64,000 nt of DNA from JAGWRI01 sp963728785 (GTDB lineage: Bacteria; Gemmatimonadota; Gemmatimonadetes; Gemmatimonadales; Gemmatimonadaceae): assembly GCA_963728785.1 (NCBI GenBank), contig CAVSKV010000004.1:1054001-1118000 (forward strand), given 5' to 3'. Below are positions 1 to 10,804 of the stretch, in pieces (the stretch's first letter is position 1; each line of letters opens with the position of its first letter). A program made the translations under genes and the position numbers. Below the pieces are notes generated by a model. It did no database searches and was not told the DNA's origin. It saw only the letters and a list, made by a program, of their open reading frames with translations.

Positions 1-960
1 CTGCCGCCGCCGGGCGGTGACGTCATCGGCCGCCGGCGGCTCGACACCCACTTTCACGTGCTCCGCGAGCTCGGTGCGGAGTTCACGTTGTCGGACCGGT
101 ACGAACTGCGCACCAGGGGGTTCACCGGTGCCGACGTGTTCCTCGACGAGCCCAGCGTCACAGCAACCGAGAACGCCCTCATGGCGGCCGCCGCCGCCCG
201 CGGCACTACCGTGCTCCGCAACGCGGCCAGCGAACCGCACGTGCAGGATCTGGCCCGTTTCCTCGTCGCGCTCGGCGCCAGGATCGACGGTATCGGCACC
301 AACACGCTGACCATCGAGGGCGTGACGGCGTTCGGTAGCGCCTCCCACGCCATCGGGCCCGATCATATCGAGGTCGGGTCGTTCATCGGCTTGGCGGCCG
401 TTACGAACTCGGCCCTCCGCATTGAACGCGCCGGGATCGAGCACCTGCGCTCCACTCGCATGGGCTTCGAACGATTGGGTATCGTCTGCGAGGTCGAGGG
501 CGCCGACCTCATCGTGCCGGCCGACCAGCCTCGAATCATCCAGCCGGACCTCGGCGGGCACGTGCCGAAGCTCGAGGACCAGCCGTGGCCTGCCTTCCCG
601 GCCGACCTCATGTCGATCGCGATCGTTGCCGCCACGCAATGCCAGGGCGTGATCCTCATGCACGAGAAGATGTTCGAGTCGCGTCTGTTCTTCGTCGACA
701 AGCTCGTGAGCATGGGCGCCCGCATCGTTCTCTGCGACCCGCACCGGGCGCTCGTCGTCGGGCCGTCGCCGCTCCATGCAGGCAACGTTGATTCGCCCGA
801 CATCCGGGCCGGGATGGCCATGCTGCTCGCCGCCCTTGCCGCGCCGGGTACGAGCACTATCCACAACGTGCAACAGATCGAGCGCGGCTACGAGCGCATA
901 GACCAGCGGCTTCGCGCTCTGGGCGCTCAGATTGAACGCGTGGAAGTCGGCGGGGCGTGA
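1..960 (+). CDS. murA: UDP-N-acetylglucosamine 1-carboxyvinyltransferase (MurA), 5' end cut off
   Basis: MurA transfers enolpyruvate from PEP to UDP-GlcNAc, the first committed step of peptidoglycan synthesis in the cytoplasm. The frame is open from base 1 (CTG CCG CCG...), so roughly the first 100 residues lie outside the window and 319 remain, against about 420 in the family. The family loop PGG-C-xIG is seen here as PGG-D-VIG, with Asp at bases 19-21 where E. coli has Cys115. The catalytic Asp of the FPADL motif is at 604-606, and the C-terminal ERGYERIDQRLRALGA block is typical. Known family fact: Asp at the Cys115 position makes MurA insensitive to fosfomycin. The stop codon overlaps the next gene in GTGA. 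A more distant EPSP-synthase-fold paralogue is possible but less likely. Confidence 0.93.
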   Translation: MPPPGGDVIGRRRLDTHFHVLRELGAEFTLSDRYELRTRGFTGADVFLDEPSVTATENALMAAAAARGTTVLRNAASEPHVQDLARFLVALGARIDGIGTNTLTIEGVTAFGSASHAIGPDHIEVGSFIGLAAVTNSALRIERAGIEHLRSTRMGFERLGIVCEVEGADLIVPADQPRIIQPDLGGHVPKLEDQPWPAFPADLMSIAIVAATQCQGVILMHEKMFESRLFFVDKLVSMGARIVLCDPHRALVVGPSPLHAGNVDSPDIRAGMAMLLAALAAPGTSTIHNVQQIERGYERIDQRLRALGAQIERVEVGGA

Positions 961-1682
961 GCGCCGTCCTCCCCGACGTCGAAGTCGTCGAGGACCTGGC
1001 CTCAATCGGCTTCGTGGCGTTCACCACCACCCGGGCCTTTGGCAGTCTCGGTACCGGCACCGAAGAGCCCGTGCGTCAAGTGATGGCGCGGTGGCAGACG
1101 CTCTCCTCGCGTTTGGAAGCGATTGGGGTCCGGCGCCTTGCGACTGCCACGCAGGTGCATGGGCGCGAAGTGATGATCCACGGCGGCCAATGGCAGGGAT
1201 GGCTTCGCATCGCGGCCGCCGACGGCCATGCTTGCCCGGCGGGTTCGGCGACCGCGGTCGCCGTCACCGTGGCGGATTGCGTGCCCGTATTTCTGGCCCA
1301 CCCATCTGGCGCCATGGCATTGCTGCATTCCGGCTGGCGGGGAACCGAGGCGCGAATCGTCGAGGCGGGTCTCCGCGCGCTCGGCGCGATGGGGTGCCCC
1401 GCCGGTGAGCTGGTCATGCACCTCGGTCCCGCCATCTGTGGCGGTTGCTACGAAGTGAGCCCCGACGTCCGCGGTCGGTTGACCGGTCAGCAGGTGGGCC
1501 GGCCAACGCCCGTGGACCTTCGTGCGCTCATCGCCGCACACGCGCAATCGTGTGGAGTCCGAACCATTTCCATGAGCCGCTGGTGCACGCGCTGTGACAA
1601 CGGACGTTTCTTCTCGCATAGGGCGGGAGACGCCGGGCGTCAGATTTCTCTGATGGCGCCGTCGCCCGCTGCGTTCGCTTGA
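957..1682 (+). CDS. pgeF: Peptidoglycan-editing factor PgeF / YfiH-family protein (DUF152, laccase-like fold)
   Basis: PgeF (YfiH) is a small cytosolic metalloenzyme. In E. coli it removes wrongly incorporated L-Ser from UDP-MurNAc intermediates, and family members were earlier called polyphenol oxidases or adenosine-phosphorylase-like enzymes. The 241-residue length fits. The metal-site residues are visible as His68 in TQVHG, Cys108 in VADC and His124 in HSGWRG, close to the E. coli numbers 71, 107 and 124. A GPAICGGCYEV block follows. Translation starts at GTG, overlapping the murA stop as GTGA, so the two are probably translationally coupled. Next to murA, a role in peptidoglycan precursor quality control is plausible. 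A strong terminator lies 55 bases downstream. Confidence 0.9.
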   Translation: MSAVLPDVEVVEDLASIGFVAFTTTRAFGSLGTGTEEPVRQVMARWQTLSSRLEAIGVRRLATATQVHGREVMIHGGQWQGWLRIAAADGHACPAGSATAVAVTVADCVPVFLAHPSGAMALLHSGWRGTEARIVEAGLRALGAMGCPAGELVMHLGPAICGGCYEVSPDVRGRLTGQQVGRPTPVDLRALIAAHAQSCGVRTISMSRWCTRCDNGRFFSHRAGDAGRQISLMAPSPAAFA

Positions 1683-1737
1683 CTCGCTAGCGCGAACCCA
1701 GTAGGTTGCAATTCACGCGCGGCGCACGCCGGGCGGT

Positions 1738-1768
1738 AATGTGGGGGAGGTTCCCCACATTTTTTTAT
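1738..1768 (+). terminator. Intrinsic terminator / probable leader attenuator just upstream of rimP-nusA
   Basis: A perfect 9-bp stem (1738-1746 with 1753-1761; arms AATGTGGGG and CCCCACATT) closes a 6-base loop and runs into T's at 1760-1766. The rimP ATG is at 1776, which leaves no room for a promoter after the terminator. Any rimP-nusA-infB transcript starting upstream must therefore read through it. This suggests an attenuator as well as the end of murA-pgeF. Confidence 0.9.
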
Positions 1769-1775
1769 CCCGTAA

Positions 1776-2249
1776 ATGCAGTTGCCAAGAAACGTGAACG
1801 AAGAGCTGGAACGCATTGTCAGTCAAGAGCTTGCCTCGTCTGGATTCGACCTCGTTGAACTCCGTCGCGGGGGAACGAAGTCGCGTCCTCTGATCGAGGT
1901 TCGGATTGACCGGCGGGATGGCGGCAAGGTCACGATAGATGATTGTGCGCGCGCCTCGCGAGCCATCGAAGCGAGGCTCGACGCGAGCGGCTCGGTGGCG
2001 GATCGATATGTGTTGCAGGTCTCGTCTCCGGGCGAACGGCCGCTGCGAACAGCGGCGGAATGGCGCCGGTTCGCGGGACGGTGGGCCAACGTGCTCAGTC
2101 CTGTGCACGGTGGCAGGTTCGAGGCGAGAATCATCGCCGTTGATGAGGCCGGCGGTACGGAAGTGGTGGAACTTGAACTGGATTCGGGCGAGCGGCGGCA
2201 CGTGTCGCTCGCTGAGGTGAGAGAGGCGCGGCTGTCGTTCCGCGCATGA
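1776..2249 (+). CDS. rimP: Ribosome maturation factor RimP
   Basis: RimP helps assemble the 30S subunit. The protein is 157 residues, usual for the family, with the N-terminal alpha/beta domain (GFDLVELRRGG... IEVRIDRRDGG) and the block VLQVSSPGERPLRTAAEW, which corresponds to the conserved VSSPGxxRPL motif near residue 85-95. An SH3-like C-terminal domain follows. It heads the classic rimP-nusA-infB-rbfA-truB-ribF series. The ATG is 7 bases after the T-run of the upstream terminator, so its mRNA leader would be shaped by that hairpin. A GGAGG lies inside the hairpin about 25 bases upstream and is too far away to serve as its ribosome binding site. Confidence 0.94.
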   Translation: MQLPRNVNEELERIVSQELASSGFDLVELRRGGTKSRPLIEVRIDRRDGGKVTIDDCARASRAIEARLDASGSVADRYVLQVSSPGERPLRTAAEWRRFAGRWANVLSPVHGGRFEARIIAVDEAGGTEVVELELDSGERRHVSLAEVREARLSFRA

Positions 2250-2343
2250 GAGAACCGAGGCGCGGAAGAGGCGGGACCCACGAGTGGGCGGGACCACGAA
2301 CGCAGGTCGGCTGTTGTCGCCGGCCCCTGACGAGGATGCTTGG

Positions 2344-3729
2344 ATGGTGAGCTCAGCAGAAATCTTGGCCGCATTTCGCGAGGTGTCCAACACCAAGCAA
2401 CTCGATCGCGCGGAACTCTACGGGCTTCTGCAGGACGGCATCATGGCGGCGCTCGCCAAGAAGTACGGCGCCAATGTGCAGGCCGAGGTCACCATCGACG
2501 ACGCCAAGGGCGATATCAAGATCGTTCTCCTCAAGACGGTCGTCGATGTGGTGGAAGACCCCAGCCGCGAGATATCCGTCGAGGACGCCCGCCTGTACGA
2601 CGAGGAGTTCGATGCCGGCGACGTGCTCGAAGAGCCGGTGGATTTCACCGTGTTCGGCCGCGCGGCCGTACAGGCCGCGAAGCAGCGCATCATCCAGCGC
2701 GTGCGCGAAGGCGAACGTACCCGCATCCGCGACGAATTCAGTTCGCGTGTGGGGGAACTGCTCTCGGGCGAGGTCCAGCAGATCGAGCGCGGCAAGCTCG
2801 TGATCATGCTGAACAAGTTCCGCGAGGCCGAGGCGATCGTGCCCTACCGCGAGCAGAACCACCGCGAGCATTTCCACCAGGGCGAGCCGATCCGCGCCGT
2901 TCTCAAGAAGGTCGAGGAGACACCCAAGGGTCCGCGGCTGATCCTCACCCGCGGCGATCCGCTCTTCGTCAAGGCGCTGTTCAAGCTCGAGGTGCCCGAA
3001 ATCCAGCAGGGAATCGTCGAGATCAAGGCATCGGCCCGCGAGGTGGGCAGCCGCACGAAGATTGCGGTCTTTTCACGCGACGACGCGATCGATCCGGTGG
3101 GCGCATGCGTGGGGCTCAAGGGCTCGCGCGTGCAGGCCGTAGTCAACGAACTCGGCGGCGAGCGCATCGATATCGTACCCTGGTCCCCCGATCCGGAGCG
3201 GTTCGCCAAGCTGGCGCTCGCCCCGGCCCGCGTGGCCCGCGTGTTCAGCGATCCGGTAACCAAGACCATCCAGGCAGTGGTGGACGAGGACCAGCTCTCG
3301 CTGGCCATCGGCCGCAATGGCCAAAACGTCCGCCTCGCCTCCGAATTGACAGGCTGGAAGATCGACCTCTATTCGAGCCGCGAGTGGCTGGAACGCGGCG
3401 GCGAGGGCGCGATCTTCGCGCCGCTGCCGGAGGAGGAGGGCGACGTGGCCGACGTGAAGCTCACCGAAATCGAGGGCATGCCACCGGCGACGGTCGCGAT
3501 CCTCGAAGAGGCGGGCTATCGTACGCTCAACGACATCATCGACCTCGAGCGCGACGATTTCCTGCGGTTGACGGGCATCACGCTCGACGATGCCGACCGG
3601 CTCATGGCGATCCTGGCCGAACTCACCGAAGAGGGTTCGAACGAAGAGACGGCGTCGGCGGCAACCCAGGCGCCGGCCGAGCTTCAGACGGAGCCGCCCC
3701 CCGTTGACGGGGGTGGCGCAGCGGCGTGA
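2344..3729 (+). CDS. nusA: Transcription termination/antitermination factor NusA
   Basis: NusA binds RNA polymerase and nascent RNA. It strengthens pausing and intrinsic termination and takes part in rRNA antitermination. From ATG 2344 the protein is 461 residues: an N-terminal RNAP-binding domain, an S1 domain (about 135-200, starting VGELLSGEVQQIERGK), two KH domains (ACVGLKGSRVQAVVNELGGE and LAIGRNGQNVRLASELTGWK) and a C-terminal helix-hairpin-helix part (IEGMPPATVAILEEAGYRTLNDI). An in-frame GTG 20 codons earlier gives a longer frame, but 2344 is preceded by GAGG at 2332-2335 and the family homology begins there. It overlaps the next gene by GTGA. It may feed back on its own operon through the terminator at 1738. 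Confidence 0.95.
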   Translation: MVSSAEILAAFREVSNTKQLDRAELYGLLQDGIMAALAKKYGANVQAEVTIDDAKGDIKIVLLKTVVDVVEDPSREISVEDARLYDEEFDAGDVLEEPVDFTVFGRAAVQAAKQRIIQRVREGERTRIRDEFSSRVGELLSGEVQQIERGKLVIMLNKFREAEAIVPYREQNHREHFHQGEPIRAVLKKVEETPKGPRLILTRGDPLFVKALFKLEVPEIQQGIVEIKASAREVGSRTKIAVFSRDDAIDPVGACVGLKGSRVQAVVNELGGERIDIVPWSPDPERFAKLALAPARVARVFSDPVTKTIQAVVDEDQLSLAIGRNGQNVRLASELTGWKIDLYSSREWLERGGEGAIFAPLPEEEGDVADVKLTEIEGMPPATVAILEEAGYRTLNDIIDLERDDFLRLTGITLDDADRLMAILAELTEEGSNEETASAATQAPAELQTEPPPVDGGGAAA

Positions 3730-4058
3730 CCCCGGACCAGGCGCGCCGCGTGTTGGGCCTCGTCGGTCTCGGGGTGCGGGCGCGGAACGCCACCGTGGGT
3801 GTGGAGCAGGTGCGCGCCGCTGCCAAGAAGGACCGGCTCGTGCTCGTGCTGGTGGCGAGCGACGCGGCGGAACATAGCATGGACAAACTGCGCCCGCTGC
3901 TGCGGGCGCGGCGAATCCCGACCATCGAAGGACTGGCGGCCGCCGAGCTCGGGGCCGCTGCAGGACGCACACAGACGGCTGCAATCGGCATCGTCGACCG
4001 GTCGCTGGCCGATGGCATTCTCGGCGTGGTGGAAACGGGCGCGGTCAGGCCCACTTAG
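3726..4058 (+). CDS. ylxQ: L7Ae-family ribosomal-type RNA-binding protein (YlxQ-like)
   Basis: This 110-residue protein belongs to the L7Ae/YlxQ fold family, which recognises kink-turn RNA. The visible signature is an alpha-beta-alpha core with GLGVRARNATVGVEQVRAAAKK, then LVLVLVASDAAEHSMDKLRPLL. In many bacteria the order is nusA-ylxR-ylxQ-infB; here ylxR is missing and this gene sits directly between nusA (GTGA overlap) and infB (9-base gap). The start is GTG 3726, fixed by the overlap. The exact cellular role is not established for the family, and the gene context points to ribosome function or assembly. Confidence 0.8.
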   Translation: MTPDQARRVLGLVGLGVRARNATVGVEQVRAAAKKDRLVLVLVASDAAEHSMDKLRPLLRARRIPTIEGLAAAELGAAAGRTQTAAIGIVDRSLADGILGVVETGAVRPT

Positions 4059-4067
4059 GAGGATCGT

Positions 4068-6863
<2,796 letters not shown>

Positions 6864-6913
6864 GCGCGCTTCCGGCGCGGCGGTGCCGCACCGGGGCTGG
6901 AGTAGGGGTATTC

Positions 6914-7294
6914 ATGGCTGCAGACAATCGACGTCCCGACCGCGTGGCCGAGGGGATTCGCGAAGTGGTGGCGATCTTCCTCGCCGAAGAGGTCAAAGAC
7001 CCGCGCATCGTGGGGCTGGTGACGGTCACCGGCGTCGACGTGACGCGCGACCTGCGCCACGCCAAGGTGTTCGTGAGCATCATGGGGTCGGACGCCGAGC
7101 GCGCGGCCACGGTGGAGGGGCTGGCCAGCCTCGCCGCGCACCTCCGCTCGCATGTTGGACGAACCTTACGCCTTCGCCTCGCCCCCGAGATCACCTTCCG
7201 GCTCGACGAGACCATCGCCCGCGCGGCCCGCATCGAGTCGCTGCTCGCCCAGGTGCGCGAGGGAAAGCCGGTGGATGGGGCCCAGGACGACTGA
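6914..7294 (+). CDS. rbfA: Ribosome-binding factor A
   Basis: RbfA is a KH-fold protein that binds the immature 30S subunit and helps 17S-to-16S rRNA processing, notably in the cold. The protein is 126 residues from ATG 6914. It shows the family's opening helix (RRPDRVAEGIREVVAIFLAEEVKDPRI), the strand block GLVTVTGVDVTRDLRHAKVFVSI and the C-terminal PEITFRLDETIARAARIESLL. The frame is open further upstream, but the family similarity starts at this ATG, 50 bases after infB. Its 3' end overlaps truB by 20 bases, an unusually long overlap for this window. Confidence 0.93.
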   Translation: MAADNRRPDRVAEGIREVVAIFLAEEVKDPRIVGLVTVTGVDVTRDLRHAKVFVSIMGSDAERAATVEGLASLAAHLRSHVGRTLRLRLAPEITFRLDETIARAARIESLLAQVREGKPVDGAQDD

Positions 7295-8135
7295 CGGCCT
7301 CCTGCTCGTCGACAAGCCGGCGGGCATGACGTCACACGACGTCGTCTCGCTGGCCCGGCGCGGCGTGGGGGAGTCGCGAATCGGACATGCGGGCACCCTC
7401 GACCCCTTCGCCACCGGCCTCCTCGTCCTGCTCGTGGGGCGGGGCACCCGGCTCATTCCGTACCTCGACGCCGAACCCAAGGTGTACGAGGCCACGATCT
7501 GCTTCGGCGCCGCCACCGATACCGATGATTCAACCGGTCACGTCACGCGCCAGGTCGGCCTTCCGTCGCCGGGAGCCGTGGACGCGGCACTCGCCACTAT
7601 GGTGGGCGATCTCGAGCAGCGTCCTCCGGCCTACTCCGCCAAGCAGGTCGAGGGCGTGCGCGCCTACGCCGCCGCCCGGCGTGGCCGCCCGCTCGACCTC
7701 GCCCCGGTGACCGTGCGCGTGCATGGGTGGACGGTGCGCGCCCGCCGGCACGCCGAACTCGACGTCATCGTGATCTGCGCCGGCGGTACCTACGTGCGTG
7801 CCCTCGCGCGCGATCTGGGAAAAGCCGCAGGAAGCGCTGCGCACCTCACGGCGCTCCGCCGCACCAGCGCCGGCCGGTTCGACGTGTCCACCGCCCAGCC
7901 GATCGACGCCGTCCAGCGGGGCGAGGCGCACCTCAGGCCCCTCCTCGATGCCGTTGCCCACCTCCCCACACAGCCGTTGGACGGCGACGACCGGCGGCTC
8001 GTGGCCCATGGCCGCGCCGTGCCCGCACGCATTCCTGGCGAATTCGGGGCCCTCACCGCCGACGGAACGCTGCTCGCCGTGGCCGAGCGCCTCGGCGATG
8101 TCTGGCAGCCCAAGGTCGTGATCGGCGATGCCTGA
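7275..8135 (+). CDS. truB: tRNA pseudouridine(55) synthase
   Basis: TruB converts uridine 55 in the T-loop of tRNAs to pseudouridine. The 286-residue protein has the N-terminal signature GLLLVDKPAGMTSHDVV and the catalytic Asp43 in GHAGTLDPFATGLL. It also has the RPPAYSAKQVEGVRAY block and a C-terminal extension with PUA-like strands. The start at ATG 7275 lies inside the end of rbfA (20-base overlap). It overlaps ribF by 8 bases. The truB-ribF order after infB-rbfA is the standard bacterial arrangement. Confidence 0.95.
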   Translation: MGPRTTDGLLLVDKPAGMTSHDVVSLARRGVGESRIGHAGTLDPFATGLLVLLVGRGTRLIPYLDAEPKVYEATICFGAATDTDDSTGHVTRQVGLPSPGAVDAALATMVGDLEQRPPAYSAKQVEGVRAYAAARRGRPLDLAPVTVRVHGWTVRARRHAELDVIVICAGGTYVRALARDLGKAAGSAAHLTALRRTSAGRFDVSTAQPIDAVQRGEAHLRPLLDAVAHLPTQPLDGDDRRLVAHGRAVPARIPGEFGALTADGTLLAVAERLGDVWQPKVVIGDA

Positions 8136-9087
8136 AGCGCACCCACTAGTCCCCCTCCAGGTAAGCGGTTCGGTCGTCACCGTGGGCACCTTCGATGGGG
8201 TCCACCGGGGCCATCAGTACGTGCTCGCCCGCCTCCGGGAGCAGGGCGCAACGCTCGGGCTTCCGACGCTGGTCGTCACCTTCGAGCCGCATCCGCTCGA
8301 GATCATCCGGCCGTCCGACGCCCCGATGCGGCTCACCGTCCGCCAGGAGAAGCTCCTCGCGCTCGCCGCGTGCGGCGTGGACTACGTGGCTCAGATCCCG
8401 TTCACGGCTTCGTTCCGCGAACTCAGCGCCGAGGCGTTCATCCGCGACGTACTGGTGCGCCGGTACGGCATGCGCGCGCTCCTGCTGGGCCACGACCACA
8501 GCTTCGGTCGCGGCCGTGAAGGCGATGAGGCGCTCGTCCGTGAAATCGCTCACGATGCCGGGTTCGCCTTCGAAGTCGTCGACGCGTTGGCGCTCCCGTC
8601 TGGCGGTCGGCTGTCGTCGAGTGTGATCCGCGACGCCGTGGCCTCGGCCGACCTTGCGCGAGTTGCCCTGGGATTGGGCCGACCCTACGAGGCGGTGGGT
8701 CGCGTGACCGTGGGCCGCGGCCGGGGGCGGGGGCTCGGCTTCCCCACCGTCAACATCGCACTTCCGTCCCGCCGGAAACTGCTGCCGCCGGTGGGCGTTT
8801 ACGCTGTGCGGGTGACCAGCGCCGCCGGCACGTTCGGCGGTATGATGAATCTCGGGCCGCGGCCCACCTTTGGTGACGACACCGTGGCGCTCGAGGTGCA
8901 CCTGTTCGGGGCCGCCGGCGACTGGTACGGCCGGCCGGTCGCCGTCGAGTTCGTCGCCCGCCTGCGGGACACGAAGAAGTTCAGCGGTCCCGATGAGCTT
9001 GCCGCGCAGTTGAAATCCGACGCCGAGAATGCCCGTCGCGCGTTGACGGAAGTTCTCTCGCCGGATACCCTTATAGGTTCCGCGTAA
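8128..9087 (+). CDS. ribF: Bifunctional riboflavin kinase / FAD synthetase
   Basis: RibF phosphorylates riboflavin to FMN and then adenylates FMN to FAD. The 319-residue protein has the N-terminal nucleotidyltransferase domain, with TVGTFDGVHRGHQ (an HxGH-type motif near residue 27), GHDHSFGRGREGD and a SSSVIRDAV block. The C-terminal flavokinase domain begins GRPYEAVGRVTVGRGRGRGLGFPTVNI and includes the GxxNLGxRPTF motif (GMMNLGPRPTFGDD). The start is ATG 8128, which overlaps the truB stop. Both domains look complete. Confidence 0.96.
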   Translation: MPEAHPLVPLQVSGSVVTVGTFDGVHRGHQYVLARLREQGATLGLPTLVVTFEPHPLEIIRPSDAPMRLTVRQEKLLALAACGVDYVAQIPFTASFRELSAEAFIRDVLVRRYGMRALLLGHDHSFGRGREGDEALVREIAHDAGFAFEVVDALALPSGGRLSSSVIRDAVASADLARVALGLGRPYEAVGRVTVGRGRGRGLGFPTVNIALPSRRKLLPPVGVYAVRVTSAAGTFGGMMNLGPRPTFGDDTVALEVHLFGAAGDWYGRPVAVEFVARLRDTKKFSGPDELAAQLKSDAENARRALTEVLSPDTLIGSA

Positions 9088-9111
9088 ATCCCTTTCTCCC
9101 ACCTCCGTCGC

Positions 9112-10804
9112 ATGTCGAACCTGAAGTATCGCCTGCTGACTATCGGCGCCTCGATCCTCGTCTCCATCTCGGTTTCTGGTTCCACGCAACCAAGTGGTGA
9201 AGTACCGCGGGTCCGACGGCATGCTGCACGACACGACCGAACGCCACATCCCCCTCCGTCGCGGGCTGGACCTGCAGGGGGGCATCCACCTGACGCTCGA
9301 AGTCGATACGTCCAAGCAGTCCATCACACCCGACAAGATCCCGGATGCCATCGATCGCGCGCTCAAGACCGTGCGCACCCGTATCGAAGGGTTCGGCGTC
9401 TCCGAGTCCGTGGTCCAGAAGGCCGGCAACGACCGCATCATCGTCGAGATTCCCGGCTACGACGACCCGACGCGTGCCGAAAAACTCGTCAAGGATCAGG
9501 CGTTCCTCGAGTTCCTGATCACCGACAAGACGCAGGCGTTGCAGAAGGTGGCGCCGCGCTTCGACCAGATCATCAAGGACGCGGGCGTCGCCGCGGCCAA
9601 GGTCCCCGCGGGGCAAACGGCGGTGGAACCGCCCGCCAGCGGGGCCGCCGGCCTGCAGACCCTGCTCACAGGCGGAGATACGACAAAGGGAAAGGGCGCC
9701 GCGGCCAAGCCGGCGGGCGACACGACGACGGTCGACTCACTTGGCGCGAAAGCCGGCGGCGCATTCTCCAACGCCATCTCGCCCGGCAACATGTACGGCC
9801 AGTACTTCGTGCCGTTCAGCAAAGTCGCCGAGATCGAAGCGTACTTGCAGATGCCGGCTATCAAGGCCGCCATCCCGCCAGGCAAGCGCATCATCTGGGG
9901 CACCGACTCCACGCAGTATGGCGCGGACTGGTACCGCGCGCTGTACGTGACGGACGACAAGGCGATCACGACCGGCACCTACATCACGGACGCACGGCCG
10001 TCTCAGAGCCCCACCGACGGCACCGTGGTGGAGTTCACGCTCAATAACGAGGGCGGACGCCGTTTCCGCGTCGAGACCGGGCGCCACGTGGGCGACTACA
10101 TGGCCATCGTGCTCGACAATCGGGTCATGGGACAGCCGCCGGTCATCCAGAGCGCCATCGGCACGCGTGGCCAGATTACCCTCGGCGGCAAGGACCTCGC
10201 CGCCGCCCAGGACCTGGCGCTCGTGCTTCGGGCCGGCGCGCTCCCGGTGCCACTCAAGGTCGCCGAGGCGGTCGTCATAGGTCCGCGGCTCGGCAAGGAC
10301 TCCATCCAAAAGGGGTTCAACGCCGGCATGATCGCCATCATCGCAATCGTGCTGATCCTGGTGATCTACTATCGGTTTGCGGGAATGCTGGCCGTGTGCG
10401 GACTGGCCATCTACGTGCTCTACACGCTGGCCGCGCTGGCCGGCTTCGACGCCGTGCTCACAATGCCCGGCCTGGCCGGCATGGTGCTCTCGATCGGCAT
10501 CGCGGTGGATGCCAACGTGCTCGTGTTCGAGCGCATCCGGGAAGAGTTGGACCGCGGCAAGACTGTCCGTACCGCCATCGACGAGGGCTTCCGGCACGCC
10601 ATGCCCGCCATCATCGACTCCAACATCTCGACTATCCTCACGGCGTCCGTGTTGTACCAGTGGGGGAGCGGTCCGGTGCGGGGCTTCGCCGTGACGCTCA
10701 TTGCGGGCGTGGCGGCGTCCATGATCGCGGCCATCTTCGTCGTGCGAACCCTTTTCCTCCTGTGGCTGTCCCGCTCGCGCGGCGCCCAGACGTTGAGCAT
10801 CTAA
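9112..10804 (+). CDS. secD: Protein translocase subunit SecD, with an apparent one-base frame break near codon 20
   Basis: SecD and SecF use the proton-motive force to help proteins leave the SecYEG channel on the periplasmic side. ATG 9112 starts a typical SecD N-terminus (MSNLKYRLLTIGASILVSIS), but the sequence then continues in the next frame as FLVPRNQVVKYRGSDG (codons from 9173). One base too many lies around 9169-9172. Without it the first membrane helix would be continuous. From 9194 (GTG) the downstream frame is open for 536 residues. It contains the P1 domain motif RRGLDLQGGIHL and a Thr/Gly/Ala-rich insert near 9620-9760. The membrane part has GLAGMVLSIGIAVDANVLVFERIREEL. SecD is normally needed with helix 1, so a sequence error is the simplest explanation; a real mutation or a start at 9194 is less likely. 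Confidence 0.88.

Noticed and set aside
8139..8151. 13-base match GCACCCACTAGTC shared with the plsY start at 63762
   Set aside because: Both encode His-Pro-Leu-Val near an N-terminus; two copies 55 kb apart without flanking similarity look like chance.
9112..10047. 311-codon frame continuing from the secD start codon
   Set aside because: Only its first about 20 codons match SecD; the rest is Arg/His-rich shadow sequence, and the true SecD continues in the next frame.
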